From NCBI GenBank assembly GCA_963921935.1, contig OY998176.1, positions 141,528,305 to 141,592,304 of the forward strand: a stretch of 64,000 nucleotides of DNA, read 5' to 3'. Within the stretch, counting starts at the first letter, position 1. Each line of letters opens with the position of its first letter. Below, one piece after another: positions 23,801-37,500 of the stretch. The stretch is from Galeruca laticollis. Lineage: Eukaryota > Arthropoda > Insecta > Coleoptera > Chrysomelidae. The notes beneath the pieces were generated by a model, which did no database searches, was not told where the DNA came from, and saw only the letters and a program-made list of their open reading frames with translations. The translations under genes and the position numbers were made by a program.

Positions 23801-26800
23801 ATGCGTGGATTGAAAATGAAGAGAGGGGACAGGTAAAAGTAGAAGAATTAGAGCTCTAAGCGAAATCGTTTTATCAGGAGCGTAGGAAACAGAGCCGGTT
23901 TACATTGAGATATTTGTAAAATGAGAAGCAGTTGAACAAATATTAGCATACGACTTATTTCTCATTTTATGATATCCTGTTAAAGAAAATGGTGATACAC
24001 TGAATACGCTTGTTTTATTATTACAACATATTGTCGCTTTTGGACTCTGTATTGTTGCCATAGATTATTCCTTATGATGTTAATGAAAATTATTATGCTT
24101 ATATGAATTAATTGTATCCTCAATATCGACGAATGTAATTTTTTTAGCTATCTTCTAGTGATTTTTTAGTGGTACTTATTTCAAATACCTATTAGGTAGG
24201 TTTTAATTTATTGTTCAAATCATATTAGCGTATACTAACCGAACTGATATAGTGAATTAGTTTATTACTTTTGAATCATTTCTTTGTAAATTAATCATGA
24301 AGGGATAAACGAAAGTAATGTTGATTTTTTTATTGTTCATTGTATTAAGCTATCAGTATAGTACAATCTTATTATTTCTCAATTAATAGACTGTTCATAT
24401 TACACATCTGTATTTATAACATTAACTTCTTTCATTGCGACCTTTAACATAATGAGTTGTTTATACAACATTTTGCTGTGGTTAAGTGACTAGTAATAGC
24501 CTGAATGCATTTCTTGTTTATTGATAAAACTGGAAGTAAATGCCTACCAAACATATGTTTAGCTTTATTGCATGTTCTCCACTTTATGATATCCTGTTAG
24601 CGAAAAAGAATAATACACTGAATTTATATGTATTTTGTCTCTTTCTAAAACATTGATGATAAAACATATGTGCCCTCATCATTTTCCTAACACTATATAA
24701 AGTTTAACCTTTAACTTACTCCACCGCGTGTTTGGCACCCTTGCTTCACACGGGTGATATTCTTTTACACGCGTGTTCGTATGGCATACTTTCTTGCATA
24801 TGTGCGCAATATACTATATTATTATACAAAGTGTCCAGAAACTCTCCTGCCAAACGGAAACTACAGTTACTAGAGTTGATTTTAAGTCGATTTAGCTCAA
24901 ATTACCTTAATCCAAAAATGTTTCCTAAGGGAGCTACGGCCCTTTGAAGAAGACGTCCTCGGATGAGTTTTCTTCAAATTACTCGAAAATACCGTTACCT
25001 TAAAATATTCAAACTTGGTGTAATCAATAAACAGTTACAAACCATCACAAGCGTGTCAGTTGAGGAGACCAACAGGTATTTTTATTAAAAAAAAATTATT
25101 TTCAAGTTTTTTATGTATCCGACACCGAATTTAGAAAATTCAAGATAATTTTCATAAAAAATGTTCTCTTCTTTCAAATCGATATCATGAACCGTTTTCG
25201 AGAAAAATAAATTTAAACTTTTTGTGTTTCTTACATAGAATCATGTTGGATTATAATCTGTAATATCAAGTTGGCTTTGAAAAATCAACAAATTGTACAG
25301 ATACTGGTAACAAAAGTCGTAAGTATTAAGTTGCTTACATTGTTTTGGAAATTTTAAATTAATAATATGTCGTGAGGGTATAAAACAACAATCAACATTA
25401 AAAAAAAACAAAGTTAGAGATAATTACCAACAGAAATAAGAGAATTAATTTTACAACAGATGCTCTACATGATGACCATTTGTCTCAATTCACAAATTTA
25501 TTCTTTTCTCTAAAGATCGTCTAATTTTTGCAAAAATTCCTGCATTATTTCTAATTTCATTACAAGCGTTTTGAATTATTTGCCACAGCTGATTACGGGG
25601 TTCTACTGGAACAGCATAGACTAATGATTTTAAATAACCCCAAATACTGAAATCACAGGGGTTTAAATCTGGAGATCTTGGGGGCCAATTAACTGGACCA
25701 CCGCTTCCAATCTATTTATCGTAATAGTTATTGTCGATATATTGACGAACCTCTCTATTAAAATGAGCAGGGACGCCGTCGTGCATGAACCATACATTAT
25801 TTTGAATCTTCAGGGGAACCTCATCTATTAAATCAGGTAAAACATTTTGTAGGAAATTAACGATATTCTTGCCCTGTTGAACGGCTAGGAAGCTCTACGC
25901 GTCCCAGAAGCTAATTACCAATTACACCTATCCAAACATTTATACTAAATCTTTGCTGGTACTTTTTCTATACTGTTGCATGAGGATTATCACCATTGTA
26001 GGAGACATATGGAAGACTTGGAAATGCCAGGATACATAGCAGCGAGTCTTCTGGTGCTAACCTCAGGATTATTTTAGATTTCTATCAAAATCAATCACAT
26101 TGTCAGATTTTGTTGATTTTTCAAAGCCTACTTGATATTACAGATTATAATCCAACATGATTTTATGTAAGAAACACAAAAAGTTTAAATTTATTTTTCT
26201 CGAAAACGGTTCATGATATCGATTTAAAAGAAGAGAACATTTCTTATGAATATTATCTTAAATTTTCCAAATATCGTGTCGGATACATAAAAAACTTGAA
26301 AATATTTTTTTTTTAATAAAAATACCTGTTGGTCCCTCCAACTGACACGCTTGTGATGGATCTGAAAAAAAAATATTTACAGCAAACGACTGGTTTGTAA
26401 CTGTTTATTGATTATACCAAGTTTGAATATTTTAAGTAACGGTATTTTTGAGTAATTTGAAGAAAACTCATATGAGGACGTCTTGTTCAAAGGGCTGTAG
26501 CTCCCTTAGGAAGCATTTTCGAATTAGGTAATTTGAGCTTAATCGACTTAAAATCACTTCTAGTAACTGTAGTTTCCATTTGGCAGGAGAGTTTCTGGAC
26601 ACCCTATATATTACTTATAAAGTAATTTCCAGCTAATATGTCAGAACTGTTAACTGCTTTAGAGTGAGATAAGTTTTATATTCGTAGGTGGCCCGATGAT
26701 ACTTTAGGCTTCAGTTTACTTTGGAATGAAATAGACAGTTTAAATTTAGTGAATGAGGTACCTGCTTTCGGACCAATTGATGAAAATCATAGATGCTGGT

Positions 26801-27441
26801 TGGAGGATGTTTTCGGTTTTTATGTAATTGACAGTCATCCTAGAGTTCTATTAGGATGGGTTGTAGGCAAGATGGCAACAGAAGTTGAATATATGAACGA
26901 TGAGGATATCATTGCTTCATGTATGTTTGCATTAAGAAAGTTCCTAGGAAAATTATATGACATTCCAGACGCCGATGGTGTTCTAAGGTATTATTACTTA
27001 TACAACTTACACTCGGCATTCACCATATTTTATGTTTTCAACCGTTTTGTATATATTATCAGTATTGAGTCATTTTCATTAAGTTTTTTTAGATCTGTAA
27101 CATATTGTAATGTACAGATAACTGTGGGAATATATAGCTTGAGATGAGTCGCTTAATTATTTAATATTTTTAAAAATTTATTGGTTACTTTTTATTATAG
27201 ATCCAAATGGGGCACCGATCCACATTTTTGTGGGTCATACGTGTATGCCAGTATTGACCAAGAAAAGCACAATGCTTCTGCAGATGACTTATGTAAACCG
27301 TTAATTTCAGAAAAATGGAATACGCCTACAGTACTTTTTGCTGGAGAAGCTACTAGTGCTGAACATTATTCAACAGTTAATGGAGCTATTGAAACAGGTT
27401 TCAGAGAAGCAGAAAGATTAATTGATCTATATAAAAACTAA
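17882..27441 (+). CDS. FAD-dependent polyamine (spermine) oxidase-like gene, six exons
   Basis: Coding exons are 17882-17984, 20802-21102, 21171-21396, 21559-21851, 26688-26987 and 27201-27441. All junctions are GT-AG and in phase, giving 487 residues and a stop at 27439-27441. The N-terminus is a Rossmann FAD-binding fold, VLIIGAGVAGIAAACKL, continuing across intron 1 into AKERIGGRVHS and DLGGQWVHG. The C-terminus has the second flavin signature LFAGEATSAEHYSTVNGAIETG. This order is that of the flavin amine oxidase family. GGQWVHG and the overall length fit spermine/N1-acetylpolyamine oxidases, which oxidise polyamines to give H2O2 and an aminoaldehyde. Which of the two cannot be told. There is no signal peptide. 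No lesion is seen despite about 2.7 kb of pogo element in intron 1 and several elements in intron 4. A TTTCAG just upstream (17803-17811) suggests a noncoding first exon. Confidence 0.92.
18093..20763 (+). mobile_element. pogo/Tigger-type element in intron 1 of the amine oxidase
   Basis: The terminal inverted repeats are CCGTAAAAAGGGGTGAATAG at 18093 and its complement ending CACCCCGTTTTACGG at 20763. They are flanked by TA at 18091-18092 and 20764-20765, the Tc1/mariner/pogo target. The motif GGGGTGAATAGGGTCG recurs at 18540, just before the transposase start. The element lies in the same orientation as the host gene. Length 2671 bp. Confidence 0.9.
18558..20390 (+). pseudogene. pogo-like (DDE_1) transposase, broken
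   Basis: From the ATG at 18558 (MPRTYKPDPHGKRHKKYD) a helix-turn-helix Psq/CENP-B type DNA-binding region is followed by the DDE domain in the same and shifted frames. First Asp in KYDETNLTNHP (near 19080), second in ILIADNLSSHIAPEA (near 19400), third in a PLDIAFF-like block in another frame (near 19513). The C-terminal part DYFEGKFVRPKPTKNFCGYI (20191-20250) is typical of insect pogo proteins. An internal stop at 18993, another at 19443 and frameshifts after 19443 make it inactive. Confidence 0.88.
22146..22500 (+). pseudogene. Crypton-like tyrosine recombinase N-terminal (core-binding) fragment
   Basis: An 83-codon ORF from the ATG at 22146, then a stop (TGA) and continuing similarity in frame (SMLKTVMNPHRGINIDQYK). 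The block SEKVFLVYFNELT followed by KPTILWSH resembles the SAM-like core-binding domain of the many Crypton/tyrosine-recombinase-derived genes in insects. The catalytic Arg-His-Arg-Tyr domain is not seen; the foldback element begins soon after. Its location in intron 4 of the amine oxidase, without splice sites around it, suggests a transposon relic rather than an exon. The family call is from general resemblance. Confidence 0.5.
22556..24697. repeat. Foldback element with long imperfect inverted arms
   Basis: The left arm (22556 to about 22935) is the imperfect reverse complement of the right arm (about 24230-24697). Examples are GGGCACATATGTTTTATCATC at 22581 against GATGATAAAACATATGTGCC at 24654, CGCTAACAGGATATCATAAA at 22641 against TATGATATCCTGTTAGCG near 24586, and TCGTTTATCCCTTATGATTA at 22845 against AATCATGAAGGGATAAACGA near 24293. 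A weaker internal echo of the CAGGATCTCATAA motif occurs at 23010 and 23970. No ORF in the ~1.3 kb centre. Target duplication not identified. Confidence 0.7.
24827..26606 (-). mobile_element. rosa-like (DD41D) mariner relic with ~470-bp inverted repeats
   Basis: The ends GTGTCCAGAAACTCTCCTGC (24831) and its complement GCAGGAGAGTTTCTGGACACC (26584-26603) begin inverted repeats of roughly 470-500 bp (to about 25293 and from about 26110). A TA dinucleotide lies at each outer edge. The centre holds a decayed transposase on the minus strand. It lies in intron 4 of the amine oxidase. Confidence 0.85.
25440..25990 (-). pseudogene. Mariner-type transposase C-terminal relic
   Basis: Minus-strand reading gives VWFMHDGVPAHFNREV (near 25795-25745), then PRSPDLNPCDFSIWGYLKS (near 25683-25627), then NEIRNNAGIFAKIRRSLEKR and a C-terminal ETNGHHVEHLL. 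Counting from the Asp in MHDG to the Asp in CDF gives 41 intervening residues, including one stop codon position, i.e. DD41D as in the rosa group. The first catalytic Asp region and the N-terminal helix-turn-helix are not readable. Dead copy. Confidence 0.8.
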
Positions 27442-27548
27442 ATATTAAATGTATTCTTGAAACTCTAATTGAATCAATTTAATGTGGGCTTGGGGTAATA
27501 TTTTATCAATTTTTTTATTTGAAAGTGTTTTTATGTTTGTTTTATTTC

Positions 27549-27554
27549 AATAAA
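27549..27554 (+). terminator. Polyadenylation signal of the amine oxidase gene
   Basis: AATAAA about 108 bases after the stop codon, followed by an A/T-rich tract; the only well-placed signal before the next gene. Confidence 0.6.
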
Positions 27555-28552
27555 AAAATTTAATTAATAATTTGGGGATTCCCCTTACTAGTATTTTTAT
27601 TATTTAAGAAAGTATCAATTCCTAAATATCTTCTAATATAACCTCTCCTATAAGTAAAATTGTTAAAATATCAATAGAAAGAAAAAGGGATATGTTGGAC
27701 TAGGACGGCTCTGTGCCTTTTTGATTTCATGTCTGAAAAGGCATGTTGCTTTCGACATCTGACGTAATGTGTGTTGCCTGGTGCATACTGTGTTGTTTGG
27801 TATTATTGACAATTCAATAATTTATTTAAATAGCAATTATAATTTTAATTCTTGTAAAGTTGCTATGTAGTGAATATATATAAATGTTATATATTAAAAG
27901 GATAAGTGTGTCTAAATTCAACTAGTAATATATCTGTCGGTATTTTCTTTTGATAAGTTCAATGAAACATTGATTTTGTTGTGAATGCATTGAAGTTCAC
28001 TGCTCTTATTATCTACTTGGTAAATCACAGCTTCACGCATTGTATTACAAAATAATAATGTAACCGTGATAAACAGTTCAATTATATGAGGTAAGTTTAT
28101 TGAAATGATTGTTTAATTTCATGTTACTATACTAAATCCCTTGCTGAGGAGTCTAAAAATATATTAATGTAACAGTACTCTCTACGCTGTAACCAAACGT
28201 TGAAAAAATTTATATTTTGTTAATTCATAAAACAATATATAGGTATATAAATAATTCTTGTTTTTGGTAAAAACATCACAATATTAATTTTTCTTTGTTC
28301 ATTTAATTATAATATTCTCTCGTTATTATTGTCTTAGTTTTTCATTTGTGTCATGTATCTTTACTGGGGTTTGTTATTTAAACTAAAGTGAATTCATAAT
28401 TTTGCTGCCTATTTGTGACAATTCCTCCTATTTGCAATATTTTTATGATGTATACTTGTATATTCACTTTAATGTAATGTTATTATGAAATCTATTCTAT
28501 ATTTCTAATTTTGTATCTAAGATTTACACAGTTAGCAAAATACACTCAAAGG

Positions 28553-31500
28553 ATGAACAATTACATGCAAAGATTAGGACTGACAGCTTGGAGAAAGAAG
28601 ACTACCATACTTGTAGCCTCTGGTTTCTTATCGTTGATAATATTTGGTTTACAATTCTCACATGTAGATGATAACAGCACAAGTCTAAACAATCTTCTAC
28701 AAGAAGAAAAAGATGCAGAGGTAGTAGCTGAAGCATTGGTTAAGAGCATAAAAAATGTTAAATTTATAGAAGCAAACAAAAATAAAATGATTGCAACCGA
28801 AATTGATCCAGAATCAGGGCAGTCATATAGAAATGAGATTAATATTAAAAGAGAAATTAAACAAGATAAACCATTTGAAAACATACATTTGGAGCAACAG
28901 TTAGGGATACCTTTTGTCAATATAGATCCTAAAAATCCATATATTCCTAAGAAAAGAATAGTACATTTAGATTTAAAGGGAGCGCCACCCCTAATTTCAT
29001 ATTTCAGGAGATTTTTCCCATTAATTAAATCAATAGGAGCAACTGGAATATTATTAGGTAGGAATAAATTATTTCTTCTGTACTTCACTTATTGTTATCA
29101 TTATTTTTCAGAATATGAAGATATGTTTCCGTTTTCTGGAAATTTAAAAAATATATCTGCTAAAAATGCATACAGTGTAGAGAATATCAAGGAGATTCTA
29201 AATATAGCTGAAAATTCTCAATTGGAAGTTATTCCTCTAGTACAAACATTTGGTCATTTGGAGTTTGCACTTAAGCATGCGGAATTTGCTAAACTTCGAG
29301 AAGTTGATGGTAGTCCACAAGCCCTGTGTCCCAGTAGAAAAAGCTCTCTAGATTTCATAACAGAATTGATTAACCAAGTAAGATATACTTATATATAATG
29401 TGTACTGATACTTATAATTTTTTTTCTCTAGTTCCATAACCATATACGCACTGAATGCTTTTAGCAAGTAGTATAAGTAACTTTGCAGTTTAAGTGTTAT
29501 TTGTTGATTACTTCTTTCCATTTCCTTTTACCTTTTCAGGTGTCGGATAGGGATTCTGATCCCTCTTGTACCCATTACTTCCACTGACTTGTGACTTTTG
29601 CCATTTTCCTCATTTCCTCAAATTATTCTTTTCCATTTTTAGTTTTGTTGGTGTTATTCTTTTGTTCCTTATTTCATTTTTTTTCTCGATCTATTTGGTT
29701 AGTAAAGGAGCTAGGCGGGTTCTAGACCATTCCTTATGTAAATTAACATGGGAAATCGCCAAGGTCCATCGTGGTCATTTTTGACGCAATTTCGATCTGC
29801 GCATGCGTTAATCAGAGGCGGCCATCTTGTAAACATCCACCATGCTAATGACGTCAACCATCTTGTATGAGTCATTTGTTAAGCGTCGAGTAAGTCATGA
29901 GAATGAAAGCTTTATTTGTGGGTAGGGAGGTGGTGAAGGTAAAATAAGAGCATCTGAATAAACAAACATTTTTATTGCATATAAAATGGGCAAAAATTCG
30001 ATATACAGCTGGATATTTCGATATCTAATAATATTAATAATTAACTAGTCTAACAGCTCACCTAATAAATTAAATCTCTAGTCTAAATGTATGAATAAAA
30101 TAGATAAAAACATGTAAAATATGAAAATGTGTATTCAAAAGGCTGGATCAACATCCATAGCACAATCAATCGAGTAGTGCCCCCAGGGTAAGGTTTCATT
30201 GGAACTTTGAACAATATAGCGTTTATCATCCTCCGGACTGAGTGCTACTTTATTTTGGATAATTGAATGGAACAGATGTTTCTCGGCACGAATTAGATTT
30301 TGGGAAACTATTTTCTGTGTGAAGGTATCAAGGCATTCTTCATAATCTTCAAATGTGATTACGGTCTTCACAACTGACGACTTTACTCCTTTAGCTTTTT
30401 TAGTTACTCCAACGTTTCGAATAAGACAGTCTATTTCTTCTTTGTCATAACCATCATCCGCAAGACGTTTTCGTTTCTCCGCTAGACCATCTTCAGAGGT
30501 TAGTAACCGCGTTGTATACAATTTAGATCGTAACCCAATATAATCAGTCATTATAATACCATTGTTCTCATCCTTCATCATCCCAAGAACCTTCTTATTA
30601 ACTCGAGGAACCCCATAGACGTTATCATCGGGATAGTCACTAGTATCAAAATACCTATGACAATCTAGCTTCATCATCTCATATGGGTCCTGCTCTCTTA
30701 TTTCAACTATCACAGAGTCAGTATCCGTGTAACAGGCAGTGTAATTTTCTCCAAATCTCCAAGCCAAGTAACCATACTGAAAATCATAAATGGTAGTCTT
30801 AGCCAGATCTAAAATTGCCATCCCTACATATATAGGCTTATTTAACCATATTTGTAATTTCTTCAATTCTATGGCGATAAGGTTTTCATTAAAAATCATA
30901 CTATTTTTAAACTCTGACTTAGCTATATATGATTCAGCACCATATCGACCACTCCACTGAGAAATTAGCTTAACATCAACGCGCTTGCGCACGTTATCCA
31001 TGGTTTTACCTGCAACAATTAGAAACAGTGATTAATATAGAAATATTTGTATAAAACTAGCAATACTGTTCAAACACGGCATTGTTCATCAGTTTAAATA
31101 GGTTCTTCTTAAACTCATTGTTCGCAACCTTACGTAACTCGGTGTTTAAGTCAATGTAGGGCTTTAACCAAGAACTCTGCTTGAATTTCAATACTCGATG
31201 TATTTTTGTTAATACAAGCCCATTCTGTAACGCCTGCTTCAATGCTCGGTAATGTATAACATATTTTGTTTTATTAGTCATGGTACCCATCAACTTAGTC
31301 TCCTCATTTGATCTTGTAGCAGGCATCATGGTCTTAGGATTGAGGTGTTCAGGGCAGAAAGGTATGTCCTTATGCAAATCATGTAAATGATGAGGATACT
31401 CCAAATCAACCTCGAGCATGTATCCCTCAGAAGCATCATCAGCAATTGCGCTAACATCAATATTTGTATCGCACCACTCGAATCCCCCATATGGTAACGC

Positions 31501-34500
31501 TTGGCTCATCGCCCATCCATATTGATTGTTTATGTCGAAGAACATTAAATATTTCGTTGGTTTAGACGGATTGTAAGTGGGCATATACTTGTTGGCTCGA
31601 ACACGACGTTTTCCACATACTTGACTAAGCCCACCGCATATACCACGCTCAACAAACAAAAACATGTCTACATCAGTGAGAAGCTCCAATTCTTGTCCAA
31701 TATGTTTCAGCATAGCATCAAACGTAAATCCTGGTAATGTATAATGATGTGCAGGATCGATATTATACGTAGCAATACAACTGGAACGAAACTGCTCAAA
31801 AACATCAGCAAGAAGAAGGATATCGGTCTTCATATACAACTTTCTCCTAAGGTTTGGCATTGAAACGTATTCCAAACACACTGCGCCCTACTATAAAGTC
31901 TATGTGGACAGGGTTTATCTTCGAGATTATTGTAGAAAGATTCAACAGGAGGTAAACTTGTTTCTTCAAGGCGTTCGAAAGAATTATAATAATCATGAGG
32001 CATTACCCCCTTTTTAGTTAACATAGTGGATTGTTCCTCGGGAACACCAGAAAACTGAGATCTCAAATTAGGAAATTCGGTTAAATATGAAGCGAGTTTA
32101 TCGAGAGATGATGCCATGAAGCGGAAACTGTCGATAAATTTGAACTGGATTCGTGCATCGTCAACATGTTTTGTGAAAGAAATATATTTTTCCTTTGTAA
32201 TAGGGAGCAAATCAATAGAGTCAGTCATGCAAGTAGCAATGTCTTTGATGATGAAATTTTCATCATAACCAGATAAGTTGTGGAACACTACATTAACTGT
32301 AGGTGAATCATGATAGTTAATATTACATCCCTCATTCGCTGCACCTCTATAATTGTTTTCAGGAATGAAATGATCATGATCTCGGACTTTCTCATCAGTA
32401 GAGGAAAATGGCTTTTCACAAATATGACATTTGATAGCAGCTTGAAACTGACGTTCTTGATTAGGAGTCATGTGAATTCCATAAGGACAAAGGAACACCG
32501 TACTGATATCTTGAGCAAGCAGATTAATTTCATCGGCAAAGCATCGCATACAATCTTCACCCATATAACTTTTGTAAAAGGATAGCGCGTCATCGTATGA
32601 ACACTTGAAGTAATATCCAACGGCTGCAGGGATATGTTGTTGTGGCTTCTTAGAATCCCCAGTCTGCTTCAAAACACTCTCGAGATCTGCATATACTTTA
32701 AAAGGTGCCTTTACCTTATTCCTCAAGTTTTTGAATTTAAGAACGTTTTTTCCTGGTTCAGGCATTTTAATTGCAGTTTCGTTCAATTTTATGCAGTTTT
32801 CAAGATGATTATTAAGTGTCTCCTGTGATCTATAATAATGTAGACATCTATCACAGAAGTATTTCTTACAATTATGTTTACTGAGTTGAGTGGATAGAAG
32901 TCTTGATAGATTCTTTATCCAAACAAAGTGATATTTCGTTGGCGCTTCATCATATCTATCTTGTACCAACAACAAATTTACATGCTTATCCATCTTATTT
33001 CTTGTAAGGTAAGTTGGTAGGGTAATGAAGGTTTTTTTATCTTTTTGTAGAATGTAAACATTTACGGATATATTATTTTGCTTCTCAAAATTGGGGATCT
33101 GCTTGATAGTCATTGGAAATTGAATTCCTTTTAGTTTTAATACAGTCGAATAGTGAGGGTATGAGGATGTTCTATCAGAATGGATTGTAACAGGATACAA
33201 TGCTGACGTAACTGCCCATGCAAAACAACCATTATCTCAATTATTGACGTTGATACATGCTTTCTTCTTTTTTATTTCTATAGGTAAATCAATATAAGAG
33301 GATCCTTGTTGAGGAGTATACTTATTGATGTTAACGCCTAAATTCAGCACCTTCTCCAACGCCCAACCACTATCACGTTCTTGAAACTCCTCCAAGTCTT
33401 TAAGGATAGGCGCAATGACTAGTATCAAACCAATCATCAATGTTTGTATCCTTATATATTGGAGAATTAGTTGTCGTAAAATAATTGAACTAATTAAGAA
33501 TCTGATTTCCTTTAACAATTTCAAATTCACCTCCGAAAGCCACATTCACCTTAACAGCTACCTCCTTTTTTGATATATTATGTATACGTCGTTTAAAGAT
33601 AGCCTTACAATCTTTGAGAAATGCAATAGGATCCTTATGCTTCAGGTTTGAGATGCTACCAGTTCTGATGCGACCGTTAAATGCTGCATCCAGATCATCC
33701 CATTTTACACGATGTTTTGCGGTTTCCATATGAAATGATAGACCTCCACCATGTTTTTGAATATATTTAAATTGGTTATGAAATGACTTTATTTTAGTTA
33801 TACCAGTTAGAATATGCTGCTTTTCCCCAATATTCTTAGCACTTCGTAACGCATCATTTAGTTTCTTTATAGCTTTCCTACACTCCGTAAGCCCTTTCGT
33901 CACTTGGTGTTCATCTGATGTTATCACTCCCAACAAAGTAGCAATATGTTTTATGAGATTCATATAGAGACACATAATGGCAAAAAAATGTAACACAACG
34001 TTAAAACTCAAAAAGTAAAGAGATAAACAAAATTCAACAAAAACACAAAATATTTTTTTAAAATGTAACAAAGTTAAAAAACTCAAAATTCAAAAAATTT
34101 CCAAATTCCAAAAAACTAGTTTTTTTTTGAAAATCAAAAACAAAATTCAAAATAAAACACACCGCAAGAGCTGATAACTGATCGAGATGAAAGCAACGGT
34201 ACAAATGACTGAGCTCCTGAGACGGAACTCTTTTATAGTTTGAGCAGAGCTGGTGGTATATGAAGGGTAACCTTCTAGTCGGTCGGAAGACTGAACGGTA
34301 CCATTATTTCTCAAAAAGACCCGCGATTGAGGAAATTTGTGTCTGTTTTTCCATAAGAAAGCACGTAAAAATGATGCATTTTAAGCTAATTGAGCAATTC
34401 TGGCACTTTTTCAACCGTAATATTTGAGGAAGATATGATATATTCTAGCAATGATTCCAATTAACAAACAGTGATTGAAACAAGAAGTTTATGATCTGTA

Positions 34501-37500
34501 TCCGCAGGCTACGAAAAATAAAAATATTCTTTACTCACGTATTGGTATCTCAAAACAACAATCATAGTATATATGCACGCCGATGTCCAGGCCATTTTTC
34601 TCCTTGTTGTGGTTGTCCTGTGAGGGGTTCATGGCTCCTTGCTCGCAGACATAATCCATAATTTTTCGTTATATGCAATAACTTTGTACCTCGAATATTT
34701 GTGACTCCTAGAATATTTCGGCTAGGTTATCCCTGAAAAGTAGCTAAAAAACAGGCTACGATTTAGCTAGACCACAAATTCTATTCCGGCAACCTTCAGA
34801 ACCATTGATTACAAGAAAAATTATGTCACCATTCGAGGAATTTCAAAAGAATAATAAATTACTTATAAATTGAAATCCTGAACAATTGAAATCCTGAATT
34901 TGTTGATCACGAATTGTCTGTTATTTTTCCATATTATCTATTTACCCATAGTTAAACATATACTATTATTTACCATCTATTTTTCATATGTGAGGACGAA
35001 GGAGATTCTTTAATAGCCTTTAGGCGACAATTTTCCCGGATATGTGTAAAAAACATACAGAAAATACTATACGCACTTAAGCTAATAGATAACCACATGT
35101 TTTGTAGGCACGTCTTACAGATATCCTAGTTAAGTACTTCTCCCACAGCGTGGTAACTGGCGTATTTCTGTGCGGAAAAAAGTCGATCCCCCCGTTTTAT
35201 ATCCAAAGAGACCTCAATAAAAATACTTATATGGTTAAGAGAAATCGATATAAGAGACCCACTACTTTTTTTCTATCAAAAATTTCCAATTAAATCGCAA
35301 TACATATGAAAAATGTATATAAAATTTACATATGAGGTCATAGGCACTCTTCAATAGGCTTTAGGCGACTCTACCCCATGACAGAAAGATACTGTTCGTA
35401 CATAACTCAAAATGTGACTGCTCGGGTTGTAATCGAGTCTAACCGGCACCCTAAGTTTTTTGTACTTCTCCCACAGTGTAGTACCTGGCGTATATCTGTG
35501 TAGGAAAAGTCGGTACCCCTTTTTTATACCTGAAGACCTCTTTGTATGCTATCAAAATTATATATCGCAACTAAAACAATAAATATTTTCGCAGGTAAAT
35601 ACTCAAAAGATACTTACTCGTTTGACTATTTCCTACAACTACCATAGCGGTCTTCACCCCAGGCGCGAGCTGTTGTGTGCCACACGTCATCGGAATTTTA
35701 GAAGAGCCTATCTAATTCGAATGTCAGACTAGAAATATAAATGTATTAGTCTAATATTTTACTAACCAAAATTTTTGACAATCAACTTTTCCACTTAAAC
35801 TTTTTATATCTACATAATCACCTTAGAGGGCAGATTTTTACTAATCAAACTAATAATTATACACAAAAACATTAAAACTAAAGCCTCATTAAAAAATATC
35901 TAAACAAATTTGTTAAATTTCAGCTAATTACAAAACGCGCCTTTTCTAAGGTGGTGACGGCAAAACAAGCAAGTCTCGACAAGATTTTAGTTGAATTTCG
36001 TTTTATATGACTTTAAGATCTACCCCCATCCATCGTACGTTTGAACTGTTTAATGAAATTATTACTAAAAACAATGTATACGACCTTATCTTCATACATT
36101 ATTTGATATTTTTTGGTTCAAAGACATATTTTAACCCCAAACACATGTATACGTCTATTAGAAGCCAAATTAAATTATCATCTACCCCCATCCCTCGTAC
36201 GTATGAACTGTTTAATGAAATTATTACTAAAAACAATGTATACGACCTCATCTTCATACATTATTTGATATTTTTCGGTTCAAAGACATATTTTAACCCC
36301 AAACACATGTATACGTCTATTAGAAGCGAAATTAAATTATCATCTACCCCCATCCCTCGTACGTATGAACTTTTTAATGAAATTATTACTAAAAAACAAG
36401 GTATACGCCCTTATCTACATACGTTATTTGATATTTTTTGGTTCAAAGACATATTTTAACCCCAAACACATGTATACGTCTATTAGAGGCGTAATTAAAT
36501 TATCATCTACCCCCATCCCTCGTACGTATGAACTTTTTAATTAAATTATCACTAAAAAACAAGGTATACGCCCTTATCTACATACATTAACTGATATTTT
36601 TTAAAAAAACTTCTAAAGAAATTTGTCATATTTCAACAAAAAAATATTACTCACGCTTTAAGGGAACAACTTGTCACTCTACCGCACCTTATTCACCACT
36701 GAATTTAGAATCAAAACAATAAGTGGATTAACCCTTTTATCCACGAATCATTATATATCTAATAATAACTCAGTATTTTATGAAACGTTTTATTAAGAAA
36801 GTCACTCGTTTAATACACAAATCATAATTTTTTAATCGGAATCGGTTCTCAAGCTACATATTTCAATGAGGAACTAGATAATTTAATATGTTAAAAAAAG
36901 CGAACCATCATCGATAGAATATATGTGTATACTTTAAGTAAATCTAAAAATAAATTGAATTTTTCATACCTTTTTACTAGTTATACTGCCAAAACAGCAA
37001 CCTGTACACATGTAAATATCGAACTTTTTGAAAGTCAGTTTGAACGCTTTTGAATTTGAAAAACCTCGCCAGAAGAGCTCAAATTAATAATGATATCACT
37101 ACGAATTGAGGATGCGTACCATATGGGTGAGAAAAGCACATTACTTTACATTCAAGGAAACAGTTTCGATGATTCACATCCACCCCACCCATCACATCCA
37201 AATGTTTTTAGACCTATTTCATAATGATATGAGCGGAGGCAGGTGGTGTACCGCTTAACAGGTCTTGACATGTTTGATGGCACATTCTTAGCGGTCAGAC
37301 ACCTGCTTCCACATATATCATTATGAAATAGGACTAAAAACATTTGGATGTGATGGGTGGGGTGGATGTGAATTATCGAAACTGTTTCCTTGAATGTAAA
37401 GTAATGTGGTTTTCTCACCCATATGGTACACATCCTCACTTCGTAGAGATATTATTATTAATTTGAGCTCTTCGGGCGTGGTTTTTCAAATTCAAAAGCG

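Larger units (their letters stand above)
29701..37250. repeat. Left arm of the giant inverted repeat
   Basis: Matches the reverse complement of the right arm over nearly its full length, with scattered substitutions. It is longer than the right arm mainly because it has about two more copies of the 162-bp repeat. Confidence 0.88.

Noticed and set aside
28561..29088. A 175-codon minus ORF over the Hexd exon
   Set aside because: Shadow of the GH20-type coding exon on the plus strand.
32310..32828. Plus-strand ORFs inside the left Polinton arm
   Set aside because: Antisense shadows of the polB relic.
36007..36459. A 150-codon ORF as a repeat-protein gene
   Set aside because: It is an in-frame reading of a 162-bp tandem repeat; the mirror copy in the other arm has fewer units and no open frame, and there is no start context.
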